This document shows, piece by piece, positions 1-13,895 of a stretch of 64,000 bases of DNA (the first letter of the stretch is position 1; each line of letters begins with the position of its first letter). Below the pieces are notes generated by a model, which was given only the letters and a program-made list of their open reading frames with translations, did no database searches and was not told the origin of the DNA. The position numbers and the translations under genes are program-made. This DNA is from Onchocerca lupi (Eukaryota; Nematoda; Chromadorea; Rhabditida; Onchocercidae). Location of the stretch: the NCBI GenBank assembly GCA_028564675.1, contig JAOVVO010000014.1, positions 124,001 to 188,000 on the forward strand. The letters are read 5' to 3'.

Positions 1-1859
1 TCAGAAAGATAACTGAAGGTAGATATGCAAAATTTTTGTAGTTCTATAATTCATCGATAGCTTACTATTAAAATAATGGACACTGTAGAGTGTTGTGATA
101 AGATGAATTCTGCATTTTCATCAAAACTGAAGAAATCATGAAGCTAAAAATTTCTTTGAAAAATTGAAACGTTTGAGCTTGTTCAGTGAAAAAAAAAAAG
201 ATTAAAATAAATTCATTTATTAATAATATGCTTATCACAGCATTCCATAATGTGAACTTAACCATAAAAAATCGAAGAAAAATGAATAATGAAGTGAATT
301 ACTACGTACGGAGCATTTTGAGAAAGAGAAGCAGAATATTCAATTAAAAAATTTGCAAAGGAACAGAGAAAGAAATGAAAATTTAAAAGATGAATAGCGT
401 TATTTTAAAGCTTACAAATAGATGACACGGGGAAATGAATACTATATTACAATTTATAACAAAAAAAAGAAAAAAAAAAGAAAAGAAATGGCGAGGAAGA
501 CTGTACCATTTCTATCTCAACTATTCAGTTTATATTCCTGGATTCTACGGAAGCTTGCACAACAATTTTTCAGTTAAGTCAGTTACAAATAAGAAAATAT
601 TCCAAAATGTCAACAATTAGTACTAACAAAGAATTCGACTGTTGTTAATTCTTATAATATTAAAAAGCAACTAATCACTTTCTCCTCCTTTTTCTCCCCC
701 CACGGAAAAAAAAAAGAAAGAAAAAAAAGATGGAAATTGGCTTAAATCACCACTCCAGTCAAAAAAGACAACCGGACTTATAGGACATCCATATTTATGC
801 AATCAATTCTAAATGAGGTAGTAAAATGATATCAAAGTGATAAATATTCCTAAATGTATCATAATATTCCTTGTTCATTCATTTATCAGATAATCGTACT
901 TATACTTTATTAACAACTACATAAATTCTATTTCTAATTTTATTACCGCAAAGTTTTACTGCTAATAAAAGAAGCAAAAATTATTAATTGCTTGATTTCA
1001 CTTATCCCAACAGATCATTTTTGCCTACAATTTATTTCATTCCCTTCATAATCTTAGTTTTCATTTGAGCGATCCTAATACAGCATCCATGAAATCATAT
1101 TATATCATTTGATAATCAAAAAATATTATAGGAAAATTCGTTTTTTTTTTCCAAACTGTTCCAATTTAAAAACTGAAAACAAATTTTACTGCAATATTTT
1201 TCGATTATCAAATAATGTAGTATAATTTCACTGATGTGCGTGGAAATTTTCTGGTTTCTGATGACGACTTCATAGTAACTCCATTAATGAACTATTTAAA
1301 GACATTTTACTAGCTTGCATAAATTTAACTATTATTTGTTTAATTATATAAATTTTTCTCTTATTAAGAGCCTCTAAAATCCACTTAACAAAAAGATTAT
1401 TTTGCTTTAAAAGGAGGTAAAAAATATCTTTAAACACCAAAGGAAAAATAATGCAAACAAAGAAAAGCAAATATGTGTGCTTTGTCATATAATTTGAAGG
1501 CTTGTTCAAAGAAAATTGAAAGAACGATAGATTAAGCAAATTAACCCGCTTGTAAAAAAAGACAGGGAAGAATGAGACAGTTTAGATATAACAGAATAGC
1601 CTGCGGTTGTTTTTAATTATCAAACATAATAATACCAATTTTTCTTGCAAAAAACTTAAAAATATGGAAAATATCAAGAATTATTCGACTTCAAACATGA
1701 CCAGCCCCCGAAGCAGAACTGCTATTAACAATCGTGAAAAGCGAAATAAAATTGACCAACTGATGATATCGATAAAAGGAAAACACTTTTTTTAGATGCA
1801 GGCTAAAACTGCTATTTGCCACAACTGCCTTCATTCCAAGTTGTTGTAGAGAAATTGTA
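1..1859. other. Intergenic, no gene recognised
   Basis: This AT-rich stretch lies beyond the 3' end of the AMMECR1-like gene. ORFs on both strands are short and low in complexity (Lys/Asn/Phe-rich) and lack splice-supported exons. It holds purine runs around 700-735 and a foldback element at 1,087-1,236, listed separately. Confidence 0.6.
1087..1236. repeat. Imperfect inverted repeat (foldback/MITE-like)
   Basis: The left arm, near 1,088-1,131, carries the block ATTTGATAATCAAAAAATAT. It is repeated in reverse complement near 1,191-1,236 with a few substitutions, and the shared core is TTTGATAATC. About 60 bp separate the arms. This could be a small non-autonomous transposon or simply a hairpin-forming region; no target-site duplication was confirmed. 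Confidence 0.5.
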
Positions 1860-3295
1860 TTAAGGCCTACAAGAATGGAAAAGACCTCGACGTCCACCGG
1901 GGTCGGTCAGCACTGGTTCACCATAATTTGATTTATAATCTACATATTCCTGTAATATATGTATACAAGATGCGCTGAAAGAAAAAAAATTAATAAATTA
2001 ATGCTTTTTGTAATGAATTATCCCATGAATTCTCATAATCAAGTTACTAAATCTACAACTAGAAACTCCATGGCATACCTCCAGGTATTATTATGAAGAC
2101 ATTATGGGCAGATTCTAAATGACCAGAAAAAGTTGTAGGATAAGAATAGTTAGAAAAAAATAAGTATGGTGAACTACTTAACACAGAATGCACTTGAAGA
2201 ATATTTTTTGGAAAAAAGCGCTAAATCTACCTGGTGACTCATCAAAACCTTGTCGGATTGAAATCTGACAACGTTCACTTTCATCCGTGTTTCTTCTGAA
2301 ATATGCCCACGAAAACCGCCTTTACGCATCAAATTATCTATCGTTTCTGTATGATCCCAACCTAAAACAGTCGAACAACTCTTAAGATTTTTTATGAATT
2401 AACTTTTTTACAATTCTAAATGATACAATGCTTCAGACACTGATATATTTCAGAATCTTTTATCAGCAATTTATTCTTGCATTAATCGACTTTATCAAAA
2501 CTTTTCGAAATCAAAGAACCTTGTTCACTAGCAACTTCTGGAAGATATACAGCATCACGATAATGATGATTGTCTTGAAATTCAATCCTGAAAATCAATT
2601 TTTCTGATAGATTTCAAATAAACAGATGAAGAGTTTAATCACTTTTTTTATGATCCGATGGATGGTTACATTTGTGTTCACATATATTCAACAAATTTAT
2701 GTGTTCTGCAAAAAAACATTTAAGAAAACAAAACATCTTACATAATCGTATTCTACTTATAGCAGTAAAATCGAAAATCTTCAAACCTGATTCCATGTAT
2801 GCCAATAACCCAGTCGCGATAATCTCGAGCTTTTTCAAAATTAATTAAAATGCTCACTGTACAATGTAACTGATCAACTTCATGCAAAGTGATAGGATCA
2901 AAACGAGAATCTTTGAAGGCACTGAAAAAAATTGGAATTTGCTGGTGAAAATCAGAATTCACTTTAAATCAACAAAATTTTGAAAGCAATTAATGTACTT
3001 TTCGATTTCTTTAATTTTTCTAGAAATGGTTTCCTGATTTGGAAGCTTCATGATAATACTTCATTATGTTTGTTTAAACCGATGACCAATTTTCTCAGAA
3101 CAATTCTACGGTCCTAAATATTATCACAAATATAAACATATTCTATCACCATCTTGAGAAACATCAGAATGCCCAAGATTCAGCTTTTAATTTTGGAAAC
3201 TTTGTTTCCCATATCACTATATGCTAATCCAAAATGCATTTGCTCAGCAAGCAAGAACAGAAGAGAGATAACAAGTGATTATTGTACATCATCCA

Positions 3296-3330
<35 letters not shown>

Positions 3331-4908
3331 AAGAAAGAAAAATCAAAACCTCTGCTTCACCAACTGTGCGAATGTTTTTGGATCAGCGTTCCGAAAAAAA
3401 AAAAAAACCTGGGGATTGGAAAAACCTCATTCTCGATCAGAAAAACAAAAGTAAAGAAAAAACATAAATTCGAAAAAACAGTACATAAATGAAATAGCGT
3501 AACGCACAGTTAACGGCACGTTTTGATTTGAAATCGAACGAGGAAACAACGAGTGTGATTCGTTTACCTAGGCCCCAAGCAAAAATGGGTTTAGCTTGGT
3601 GAAACCCAGGTTTTGAGCACGTCTCTTTGCTTACCAAAAGCGTCATCTAGAGTAAATTTTACAGTATTGTCGCATACAAGAATGCTCGCAAAGATAATAC
3701 TATATAGACTAAATTGCACACTAAATTAGCACCACTGCCCATTAAAAACTACAAAAATGACGTATATTACATAAACGAAAAGAGCATATCACCAAAGATC
3801 TCACTCGATATTGGAAGTCCGGAGTTCGATTCTTTTGTAATCTCTATTATAAGCTGAAAATACATTATGTGTACCAAATTGCTTCTCAAATCTAACAAAT
3901 CTTAATATTCGAAACGTTGAAAACTTGTCCATTTCACTAGCACTTGAACCTTCCTCATTTCTCAACCTTCTATTTTTCCTAGAAAACTCAAAGTTTAAAA
4001 GTGACAACCATTAAAAAAAATATTTTGGAGATCAATGCAGTCCTTCATTTCATTTTCCAAACATGTGGTGGTAATTTATTGCACAAATATCAAAGCCTCA
4101 ATCACATTCAATCACTATACTGAATGAATTATTATAATCCAAGCATATGAAATGTATTCATTCATTATGTTAAGTCATTAATCTCTACGTTATATGGATG
4201 TAGATAGTTAACATTTCGTGATTCATGAAATATGTAAGCATAACTAATAAGATTCTTTCAAATGATAGGAATTAAAATTATAATATAGATACAATGCCTT
4301 TCGGTTAAAAATAAGACTTCACTGATTTGATGTGAAAATAACACTCATATTAAGTCGAACCAAAAGATAACGTGCCATCACTTCTATGCATTCTACATTT
4401 AAATGGATATTAAGCACATAGTATTTTAAATAAACTGTACTTCAAGTTCGAAACAACAGTACAACCTATTTTCAGAATCACTTCTTGTGATAGTGGAGCA
4501 TCTATTAAAGGAAGTTCAGCATTATTTTAGTATGTTGACCCGTAATAAAATTTTAAAATGCCAGAATGAATAAAACCTTATAATAGCATATTCATGTAGG
4601 CCTTTATGCAACACAAGATTAGTGAACGTTCCAATGCAACCACGTAAGCGCCGTTCATATCCTTTCTTCCAGGTTACAAAGAGCGGACTAAAATTCAAAT
4701 TAAATGATATTACCAAAAAGTGTTTGTATTTTCATCAAATATCAGCAATTTTATCGAATTCCATATAAACTTATATTCATCAAATTTAAATCCTGAGAAC
4801 TGGATGAAGGAAAACTTACAATTTTTCGTTTGGAATTGTTGGAGGTATTTTAGGAGCTTGATGATTGCGTAGAGCGGCATAAAGTACATCGAAACAGTAT
4901 GCTGTCAT
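1860..4908 (-). CDS. AMMECR1-family protein
   Basis: Six minus-strand exons join in phase: 4908-4820, 4687-4577, 2921-2787, 2587-2520, 2361-2231 and 1949-1860 (TAA), giving 207 residues. The family hallmark LRGCIGTF is intact at residues 44-51. It is preceded by PLFVTWKKG and followed by SAFKDSRFDP, LHCTVSILINFE, DWVIGIHGIRIEF, YLPEVASEQGWDH and LMRKGGF, in the order known for human AMMECR1 and its archaeal relatives. The molecular role of the family is unsettled; human AMMECR1 is linked to a developmental syndrome. The start used is the ATG at 4908, just before the conserved YCFDVLY. The frame stays open upstream to an acceptor at 4941-4942, so the true N-terminus may be longer (see 7,722-7,968). 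The second intron, about 1.65 kb, is the longest in this model. Confidence 0.9.
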
Positions 4909-5469
4909 GTGCAGTGATGCGATACGACCGCTTATAGGACCTGGCTAAATCATTTTATAGTTATTTCTTAAATATAAATGAATAAATATACAAAAGGATA
5001 CTATACAACATACTGGCTGAAATTTTTTAATCACTCTCAAACTATTCCTTCTAAAAGGTATTTCTATATTGAAATTCATACGACAAAAATGAATCCATTT
5101 CTAAATGAACTCTTTTGGTCTTCATATATATTTATCATTCCCATCATGCGATACATGTAGTTCTAATAGTTGGACTAAAAAATGAAAGACACAGAGAAAG
5201 CTGATGTTGCTAATCCCAAAATCTTTGAATATACTTTCTGTACTTTTTTTTATTATAATAGCTCAAGTAAATCTTCTACATATCAACAATGATAACGTTT
5301 TCCTTACTACATTTTTAGATTTTTTAATGCGAGATTCCAGTTTTAACCTATTGTAATCAAAAAAGCGTATCCCAATAATGGAAGAATTCTAAGGAACTTG
5401 GACGTTCAACACACACATTTAAGAAACTTTCGCATTTTTAGTTTTTGAAGTACTATTTCTGAAGAGTGA

Positions 5470-5640
5470 AGATAACGTCACAAAACACAGCAAAAGTAAG
5501 CCATCATCAGCATAAAAACGGTATGTTTTACCTTCTTTTCTAACTGACAAGTAGTAGTGACAGTAATAGTAGAGCGCAATACTGGATGCTGGTGCAATCG
5601 GCGCGTTATGTGATAGTGCTCTCGATGGCGTTTTTTCAAA
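5470..5640 (-). other. Weak alternative 5' exon candidate for the AMMECR1-like gene
   Basis: Read on the minus strand, a Ser/Tyr-rich frame (APIAPASSIALYYYCHYY...) ends at a good donor (AAG then GTAAAA near 5,530). It is also in phase 1, matching the exon at 4,940. The frame has an upstream TAA and no ATG, and the peptide has no recognisable conservation. It may be non-coding. Confidence 0.2.
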
Positions 5641-7721
5641 TTTGCTTTTGCTGCTCTCCTTTGTGAGTTACGCGTTAGGGCCAGAAATACAAAAATATCA
5701 AATTTGTTTGGTTATAGTGAATTTGGTCTATTTCTTTCTTTTTTCCAAATCATTAAACTTCTTTGAAACTACATTTCCGCTATCGAAAAAAAGTAAGGAG
5801 AAAATATAGATATCAAATAAAACAAAAAAATCTAATGATATTGATTGCTTACACTATTGTTAATACAATTAATTTTCCAACTTTTCAAAAAATAATTTTT
5901 TTAAATTTGAAAAATTTTCTCAGTGAAATAGAATCAAATCCTTGTGCAATTACTTTCACTTCGTTGAAAAGGGATATTGTAGATCTCTTCAATGGATGAG
6001 TTAGAGAGCAGCAATAGCCACAAATATTACCAACATCACGCTAGTAGAAATAATTTGAACTAATGTAATCATGCAATAAATTCATATGGACATAATTTCA
6101 TTATCACATTTGTAACATATCATATTTGTATCGGTTTTTATTTCTGAGAGCTAAAGAGATCGTAAATCAAAACTGACGCCACCCATATTTAAATGAATAG
6201 ATCTGTTCAACGAATTATTGTTTCTAAGAACCTGGGATTCAAAAAAGAAAATCGGTCTTTGCAAACAGCGAAACATGCTACAAAAATATGACAGCATGTG
6301 ACACACAAAATATTTTCTAATTTAATAGTGCATATGAATAATACAAAAGAAGATTTTATCTTGAAAACACTTGTCCTTTTAGAAATATATATTTAACAGT
6401 TAAGTTAAGAATTGGGAAAGCAAAATCCAAAAGTTGCATAACTGACAATGCTTTGTGAAAATTTAGTAAATACCATGCAGGCCAAGCGACAGATTATATC
6501 ATACAAATTTCTTAATGAAATATTTGTGCTTTAGATTTTCAGTTTATGCAACGGTTCTTGTAAAATGGAATAACGGAACAATGAGTTAAGGATGGATCAT
6601 GTGCAGATGAAATATCATTATGGCTCATCCAAGACTGATTGATGTGAATTTATTGTTTTACAAGGACTATTATGTTAATGAAAGACGGAAAACATATACT
6701 TTTTTTCAACATTTGGTTCATTCCATAGCATCAGTTTTGCTTACCAAAAATGATTCATTTGGAGCACACATTCAATGTCTACGCTTCATTCAAGCAAGCA
6801 AAACGTCATACTTATTCAAAGCTTGAGAATACGTCGAAGACGTTTTTCTATGCCAAATGCCTTTGCGATTTGCACCATATCGAATGTATGTTCTCATATC
6901 ACATCATATTTGTTCAGGGCAGTTTTCATGAAGATTATATCGGCAACACACTGCATATTGAGTCAAACACGAAAGTACTAAATATTTTGCAAACAAGGAT
7001 TTACACCATTTATAAGGTAAGCCAAATAATGAAGGCATACTCCTCTTGGAACCCGCGGTTTCATTATAAAAGATAATTAAAATCAAACAATGGCAGAAAA
7101 AGTACCTAAACAAAATCTTCATCGTGCTACAAATGGCAAACAAATATGTACCATAAAATTGATTAAAAAATGGTGTAATAACCATGCATGTAAGTAAAAT
7201 GTAGTCCAGAAAAAAGACCGTTATGAACGTGATCTGGTAAATATTAACTAATATTAATCTCTCGGAAACAACAAGACAAGCATTTACAGATGTATAGTGT
7301 GTATGTTAAGTGTACTCTGTACTTCAGTCCAGTAATTCGTATGCATCTTACAATGATATTCTGTGATGTGTTTTTTTAAAAACACAATTTTCAAAAATGT
7401 TAATCCTTAAATGCATGCAAACAGCATTCAGCATCACATGTTAGCCGCGTAAGAAGGCTATTAAAAATGAATAATTTTGTAAGAAATAATGTTTACAAAT
7501 GCTTAAAAGAAAAATAAGGAAACAAATATGTATATATATCAAATTAAAATTTCTTTTTATATCAAATTTCTGTCATATTATGCTTGAATTTCACTTTATC
7601 GACTTGAATAATTTCAAATATATCATAGATTGGCTAGAGGTATCGCCAGAAGCGGAATTTTTAATAAAAGCAGGAACGACTTTTCTGTGATGATTTTAAT
7701 TGAAGGAAAGAAAAAACATAC

Positions 7722-7968
7722 AATGTTGCAAGAACTGAGGTCGGTACTGGCACTGCTCATGCTTGATGTACTGCTGTGGCCGCTGCTCAACGATGACATA
7801 TCTTGCGGTTACGATTGACGGTGATAATGGTGATATCACAGCTGCAACTGCTGCTGCTAACTGCGTGTTACTGCAGCAGCCCTGTTTGCTTGATGGGCTC
7901 GCCTTTTTGACGGTACCCAAGTACTCCTTACTTCCCGCCACCGTGCCTGCACTCCAGTATCCACCGTT
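7722..7968 (-). CDS. Orphan coding exon, possible 5' exon of the AMMECR1-like gene
   Basis: An 82-codon open frame lies between a CAG acceptor (just above 7,968) and a GTATGT donor (just below 7,722). Codon use and GC content are clearly above the surrounding DNA. The peptide runs from NGGYWSAGTV through KKASPSSKQGCC and an Ala-rich stretch to YRPQFLQH. It ends in phase 1, exactly what the AMMECR1-like exon at 4,940 needs, so splicing would give ...FLQHCPISGRIASLHMTAYCFDVLY. Long low-complexity N-termini are known for human AMMECR1. No ATG was found for it, so a further 5' exon is needed. It could instead belong to an unrelated gene. Confidence 0.45.
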
Positions 7969-10900
7969 CTGTCTTCGTTATTTTCTTTCTTGAATTGAAA
8001 AAAAGGTTCATTTAGCCACAGCGTCGTATCATATGCATTAATCGGACGAATATAAGCAACGCGAAAATATCAAAGAAAGAAAAATATAATCACAAGATTT
8101 CTTGGAAAGTGACATCCTCAGAAATTTCACAGATAACGTAGGTATGTTAAATTATTTTATTTTTCATTTCTCACTGTCATATCTTTCCTAAATTGTCAGT
8201 ATAATAAATCAAATTTCGCATTTCAACAAACAAATTTCTTGCAATTTTCCATCAAAACATTTCATAATGAAATTTAGTCTTGATTGGACTTTGCATCACT
8301 GATATCCCAGAATCGGAAAGTTTCTACACTTTCGCTTTCTGAACTCATATTTTTTTTTTTTTTTTTACAACTGTTCAATTCATAGATTGAAGTGTGATAT
8401 CTAGTAAAAAGAATAGCTGCAGCTGAAGTAATGATTTATGTCTATGACCATAAGTTTTACGAAAGCTGAAAAATTGAATAAAATGTAATGCGAATTTTGT
8501 TGATAGATCCTGACGGCAAAGAAGCCAAAAAGAATAATGAAATGCATGAAAGGAATAAGCTTTTTGTAGGACGAATGGAATGCCTACCTCTGTTATCAAA
8601 AAGGGCAAGAATACCATAAACTTTAGGGTCATACTTAAAAAACACTGAGAAAACTAGACTAATTCTAGTCAGAAGCAATCCAAAGAAAAAATGTGTTCTT
8701 GCGATTTCGAAGAAAGTTAGAGAACAACATAGTGGGAAGTTAATATTAAATAACATAAAAAACTTGAGATAGTGGAATCCGGACCGAGAACTTTGGAAAA
8801 AGCATTCACAATCATGAGAAAGAGCAAGTAAGTCATTATGAAAAGCTCGCTAGACATATTAACACCGGCCGTTTTTACTACCTCAAGTTATTTCGCATTC
8901 TGCAATCCAATATTAATTTCGTAACTCTGACGTTTACTAACGTTTTCACCTCATACCAAAATTAAAGAATCACAAGTCTTCAATGACACTTCAAATTGAT
9001 CAAGATCTCCTTCGCTTCGCCTTTCAAGCGGTGTTGTTCTTGGATAAAAGTGATATCTGCAACGTCAATATATTTGACCGTGAAACCTAAGTTTTCACGA
9101 ACAATTACTCAACTCATTCAGTAATCTAATCGAAATCGGTAGAATCCAAAACACCAAAAGAACGTCAGCTACGGAGAGCCTAAAGTAATGATGTTGGATC
9201 CCGAAACTTAGTAGTGACTCGGAACCATCAAACATTGATACAGGGATCGCTGCGAAACGAACTATGTCCTACGGATCAAATATTTGATTTGTGTGAGAAA
9301 AATCAAGATGAGGAACCATTCGAATGAAGGAACCAATGTTTCCTATGTACCCACTCTCTTCATTGATACTGTTTCGTAATTTTCACGGTTCAGAAGAATT
9401 CGTGGATAATGTTCAGCTGCAAAATCTCAGAATTATTTTGAAAAATATGTGTAGATCGTTTTTTATCTAGCAATTAGCATTAGAAAGCAACCAAATATTA
9501 CAATAACCTCCAATAATGTGTCCTTTAACGAACTATTCTTGGAATTTTGTAGGGGTATTTGAAATGTTAGAAATTGGCGTGTTGGGATATAATACGATTG
9601 ATAACAAGATAATTGTGAAAAAGGAACAGTTTTTACAAAAGGAAAAATGTTGTGATGCAGTTTAATTGGATACGAAAACTTTTGGTGATAGCATTCCTTA
9701 TCTAAATATGAATTAATTTATTCTTTTTCTAGTGATGGTTAATACGACCAAAGCTTTACTTTACTTTCACATTAAGTTCCCCTTTTCAAGAAATTCTGGA
9801 TGGAAGCTTCGGAGCACCACCAATCAACTTCCATTATTTTTATTTATATGCAGTTTATTTTGATTCCAGAGACATGCGTGATCCTTCTAATCAATTAGCT
9901 TCTCAAGTGAGATATTAGATATCGAGAAGTACCATTTTGGGTGATGCAAAATCATGGAGTTACTGGTATATCATAAAATAGGTATTTTGATTTGAATAAA
10001 ACTGATGATAATTCGAAAATATAGTGAGTGGTTCAACTGAAAAGAGGAATGAGCTTCTATCAGTAGCAAAAATGAGCATTTTGAGAGAGAGTAGAAAAAA
10101 AGAAAAAAAAAAACAAGCTAGCAAGGACAACATGCAACAAATATCGAGCACCCAGTAATCAGTTTACAAACAATTGAATGATGTGATTGTTATGAGAACT
10201 GATAATTGGCAAAGAGTTTTGCTTAACAAAATATATCATCTTATACAGTTTCTTGAACAATCATTGCACACTCGTGAATGTATCAACCATAATGAAACAA
10301 TTTCTGCAATAAATATAATATAACATTCTGGGTGATCAAAATGTTATCAAGAATAATGATAAAACTCCTATCACTCCAACTGCAATGTATCACTCAAAGC
10401 TCAATGTTATCAAAGAAGAAAAATAAATTCTCTTCTTTGTTAATGACATAATTTATAGCTTAAAAACTGGCAGTGTAACAATATATGTGAAGATTAATTC
10501 AAAATAATGAGAACTGCTTATTTTGCAATAGTTCATTTTATATTAATTAACCAAATAATGCAATCATATATGATAGATGGAATCTTCACATTTTCACCAT
10601 CTAATCAGTTCGTATCGAAAAGCTACATAGCTCTAAACGAAGAAATAGATATGACATATGGCTGAAACTGCAATTATTCACTTTCAATTCTAATGCCACA
10701 AAGTTTTATGAGATGGAATGTCGATAGATATATGCCTTCTATAAGCCAGTCTTAGAGGCGATAATTTCAATTATTTTTGAATATCAATGACCTGGTACTA
10801 CACATAGCTACAAATCGTATATCTTAGCTGTAATTATTTGAGTGAAATGCTTCTAGGGAATATTATCATTCCTCAGAGATAAGTAAAAGGAAAGAAAACT

Positions 10901-11900
10901 CGACAACAATCAAAACAGTTTCATAGAAATGTAGAGAAGCGATGTTCGCCAATGATGTTGCGCATGATACTAGAAGAGGAGAAAGATGCGAGGTGGTTCT
11001 GTGGATCGATGCTCGGCTTCAAGTAATGTTGGATGGATGACACAGGCACTTCCTCCTTCGCTCATCAAGGGATGGATGGATGGGAGAAGGAAGTTTATGG
11101 GCTGAGTTGTATTCTCAGCTGCAAACAGTAAATTGTAAACAAGACATTGTTCATTAGTCATTGAATTTCAAGCAGAACAAGAATCACTGACTTGCTTTAT
11201 CGATTTCTCAGCTGCTGAGATTCAACCTATGGGACGTGATTGGAAGACCGACACCACTTTAAGGCATCATTGGTGGTAATTGTTACAGCAGAAGATTGTA
11301 GAAGAGGAAGTGCCGGCGATAGTAGTATGGTAGGAGGAGGGAAACAGTAGTATTAACACTGACAAATGGCACGATGCCCTGAGAACGGTGCTCTCTGCTG
11401 GCAAGTTTTAGTACCAATTGTAATGCAGTCTCAAATACTTCCTTATTTTCGGCTTTTCCTCTTCCCAGTCTACTTAAAACATTCATTCACTCTGTCATGT
11501 CAGGAATTTCTGTCTCCATTGTCATGTCAGGCTCACATCGTGTACTCAAAGATCCTTCGTAGGTGATTCAGTTCCTCCGAGTCACTCATTAGTATGCATT
11601 ACATTCATTTTTGAAAAATGATGGAAAAATGCTACTGTTATTATGAATAATATGAATAACTACTGCATCATAATATTTCATCCTACTATTCATCTAATTC
11701 ACAAAAAAAGTTTCAACTTATCTACTTCTAGGAATTTCTCAAATTCGAATTTTGAAGTTTAACAGACTGGCAGTGCTAGTTGACAAAAGATTTCTCCACA
11801 ACTTCTCAACCAATCAACCATAAAAAGTAGACAGACAGATGACAGATCTCTCCCGATCGATGTTATTTACAACGAAATATGTAAGGATTGATGAAATATG

Positions 11901-11902
<2 letters not shown>

Positions 11903-11969
<67 letters not shown>
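11903..11969. repeat. (AC)n microsatellite
   Basis: An uninterrupted AC/CA dinucleotide tract of about 33 units. The apparent His/Thr-repeat ORF across it is an artefact of the repeat. Confidence 0.97.
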
Positions 11970-11971
<2 letters not shown>

Positions 11972-13895
11972 TATACACAGAAGAACAGAAATTTTAGTTT
12001 TAAATTTAAAATATCTAAGGAAATTCAATCAGTGATATATTTATGCAAAAATCTAAAAAATTTTAGAGGCAGAAAATTTGTGATGAAAAAATATAACGAA
12101 TTGGAGACTGATAAAGCAAAAAAAAAAAATTTATAGAAGATGCAATTTTTATGATAAACAGTACTATTAACAATATTTCCGATGTTCTTTCAACTCATCT
12201 TGATAAGGCTGAATATTTTCCGTTATCTGATTTTCAAAATATGTATGAATAAGATTTTTCAAAAGTGCAAAAGAAAGATTTGTTAATTGTTAACTATCAT
12301 ATGCTAAATAATTGTTGGAAACTCGTATTAAATTTGTTAAGCTGTAAAGCTTTTCTTCGGATAGTGTGAATAATCGATTGAAAATTTAAAAGAAGTTCCA
12401 TCATTAGAAGAAGGCAGAAAGAAATGCTTTTTTATTGCACTGAAAAATTTTTCCTTTATATGGAACTCACCTGCTTACGAATATAATGAAGAATTCTGTA
12501 TTGGTCATATCTTTAAATTTTTTTATGCGATGAGTCAAAATGACATGAACTATACATTCATTCTATTACCAATTTTTTTCCATTAATTATTTTATAGAAT
12601 TGCAGTATTTCGCAAATTTTTTTTGCATTTGTATTTCTGTTGCATAAAGAAGAATGCAAATTGAGATGGAGAATCGCATTTCAGGAATTATGTCTCTGGA
12701 CAAAATTTCTAGGGAAAGTCAATAGTTCTAATTAGTAAACGATACCGTACAAAGAATTAAATTGTTTAGAAATCGTTGCTGATGAAAGTCGAATTAGTGA
12801 AAAGGCAATTTTCCAATCCCGAGAAGTTTGTATATTCTAAATATACAAACAAACTTGTAGATACATCTGGCCTCTGCAATGAGGGGCTCATCGACAGTGG
12901 ATAGAAATGTTTATCGAATACAGTGCATATGATACTTATATTTCCATTATGACGATTTAATCAATACGAAGTGATTATAATTCATTCCAAATTTCGAATA
13001 ACATACCATATGATGATAAATATTATTCGAAATGTTGAGAGATGAGGAGCTACTGAGCTTACTTCCATCTCTACATTTTTCTAAAAGAAAAAAAGGACAA
13101 AAAGGAAGGTAAATAAAAGTATGAAAGTGCAAAACACTACGATTTTACAGGGAAAACAAAAAATATCAAATATATGCCATAAATTGCCGTATTTTACACC
13201 AAAGCTTTCCATTTGAGAACACCTGTTGGGCATAAATCATGCTACATGCTTAAAGACAGATAATTTATAAAATCGTCCGGAAAACTGGATATTTCTCTGA
13301 TCAGTGACATATGTTATCACTGTATAAAAATTTTACTTGACGTTTTTTACAGAAATCTAATTCAGATTTGATCCTCTTTTTCTTTTTAAACAGCAGATAA
13401 TCGAAGTATTAAATTCATCGATATTTGTCCATAAGCTTAAAATCAGAGCTTTCTTTTAGAGAGAGGGAATATTTTTTTAACTTTTCATCTAATTGATGAT
13501 AATGTAATATTAGATAGAATTCTAAAATTTTGCAGCTGAATAGAGTTTAGGGAATCTCAACTCAAAATCACCATATCGTTATTCATCTGTCCACCGTTTA
13601 ATCAATCATGAATTGAGCAATGTCAAGAAATTAAAGGAAAATATCTTTTGATTTTAAATCCTTAAAATTTCGATAACATCGTGCAATCTATGATGCGCAT
13701 AAGAAATGACCCCTTCTGATGATTTCGGATGATTTTTTATGCGCTCTTTACCAAAAATTCTGATTCATCATAATCTTTAAAGGGCAAATGACACGCAAGA
13801 AATCCTTGATAAAAATAAAGCGATAATTTCAGTTGCTTCCTCTATATATTTCACTAGCATTTATATTTACCTGAATATAATTATCTCCTTTAATC

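Noticed and set aside
3154..3492. 112-codon ORF with a long Lys run
   Set aside because: The Lys tract is a poly(A) run; the ORF lies inside an intron of the AMMECR1-like gene on the opposite strand and has no conserved residues.
3805..3835. Possible tRNA B-box (GGAGTTCGATTC)
   Set aside because: No matching A-box or cloverleaf could be folded around it.
11888..12136. 82-codon ORF with a His-Thr repeat
   Set aside because: It is a translation of the (AC)n microsatellite followed by AT-rich DNA.
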